64,000 nt of DNA, from positions 484,001 to 548,000 of the forward strand of contig JACEFZ010027761.1 of NCBI GenBank assembly GCA_014155875.1, read 5' to 3'. The stretch is from Cepaea nemoralis (lineage: Eukaryota; Mollusca; Gastropoda; Stylommatophora; Helicidae). Made by a program: the position numbers and the translations under genes. Positions 63,496-64,000 of the stretch are shown piece after piece. Numbering within the stretch: the stretch's first letter is position 1; every line of letters begins with the position of its first letter. A model generated the notes under the pieces. It made no database searches and was not told the DNA's origin. It saw only the letters and a program-made list of their open reading frames with translations.

Positions 63496-64000
63496 CTAAT
63501 TCCTCGACAAGAACGGCGCTTCATCTCTCCATATTCCTTGACGGAACGGTGCTTCATCTTTCCATACCCCTTGACAAAACGGCGTTTCATCTCTCCATAT
63601 TCCTTGACGGAACAGTGCTTCATCTTTCCATACCCCTTGACAAAACGGCGTTTCATCTCTCCATATTCCTTGACGGAACGGTGCTTCATCTTTCCTTACC
63701 CCTTGTCAAAACAGCGTTTCGTCTCTCCAAATTCCTTGACGGAACGGTGCTTCATCTTTCCATACCCCTTGACAAAACGGCGTTTCATCTCTCCATATTC
63801 CTTGACGGAACGGTGCTTCATCTTTCCATACCCCTTGAGAAAACGGCGTTTCATCTCTCCATATTCCTTGACGGAACGGTGCTTCATCTTTCCATACCCC
63901 TTGACAAAACAGCGTTTCGTCTCTCCATATTCCTTGACGGAACGGTGCTTCATCTTTCCTTACCCCTTGTCAAAGCAGCGTTTCGTCTCTCCAAATTCCT
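63496..64000. repeat. 66-bp satellite of two 33-bp half units, running off the window
   Basis: Half units TTCCTTGACGGAACGGTGC-TTCATCTTTCC and CCCTTGACAAAACGGCG-TTTCATCTCTCC alternate about 7.6 times. Because 66 is a multiple of three, the minus strand keeps one frame open in two blocks (63953-63696 and 63689-63486) reading a 22-residue basic repeat (KHRSVKEYGEMKRRFVKGYG). A stop between blocks argues against a gene, but the array continues past 64000. Confidence 0.9.

Overview
The window looks like non-coding-rich animal genomic DNA, most likely from a mollusc and probably a gastropod (inference). The evidence is spliced exons with GT-AG borders, interstitial TTAGGG-type telomere repeats, many tRNA-derived SINEs, RTE-like and RNase H-bearing LINEs, mariner, Penelope and Ty3/Gypsy elements, and long microsatellites. 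There is no bacterial operon structure and no CRISPR array. Nearly every long open frame belongs to a mobile element or a tandem repeat.

Host gene. Three exons on the minus strand (37893-38011, 33866-34087, 29490-29606) join in frame. They encode the M3 segment, the intracellular loop and the terminal M4 segment of a nicotinic acetylcholine receptor-type Cys-loop channel subunit. The stop codon is at 29490. The ligand-binding domain and M1-M2 exons were not found to the right, so they probably lie beyond 64000. The introns are full of SINEs, LINE and mariner fragments and satellites.

Layout. 1-9654: a near-intact 8.4-kb Ty3/Gypsy element of Gmr1-like type (integrase upstream of reverse transcriptase), with 498-bp LTRs and a 5-bp target duplication, inserted into a tandemly duplicated LINE RNase H segment. 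9655-19500: SINEs, LINE 3' ends, a Penelope GIY-YIG fragment and minisatellites. 19500-20003: a perfect 46-bp array. 21903-23565: a mariner pseudogene whose two ends are inverted copies of its 3' half. 25877-35686: two 37-bp satellite arrays in opposite orientation, sharing a common head, around the two last channel exons. 36-42 kb: SINEs and GA-rich arrays. 42303-54925: an RTE-like LINE split by a 10-kb element at 44463-54480. That element consists of two inverted arms of about 4 kb around a 1.9-kb centre. Each arm carries a copy of a small C2H2 zinc-finger gene with a TATA box, pointing toward the centre. 55-64 kb: more SINEs and LINE ends, an 80-bp satellite, hairpin elements and a 66-bp satellite running off the window.

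The best candidate for something undescribed is the giant inverted-repeat element at 44463-54480. No transposase or polymerase was recognised in it, and no target duplication could be resolved. The integrase-first Gypsy element is a rare but known architecture.
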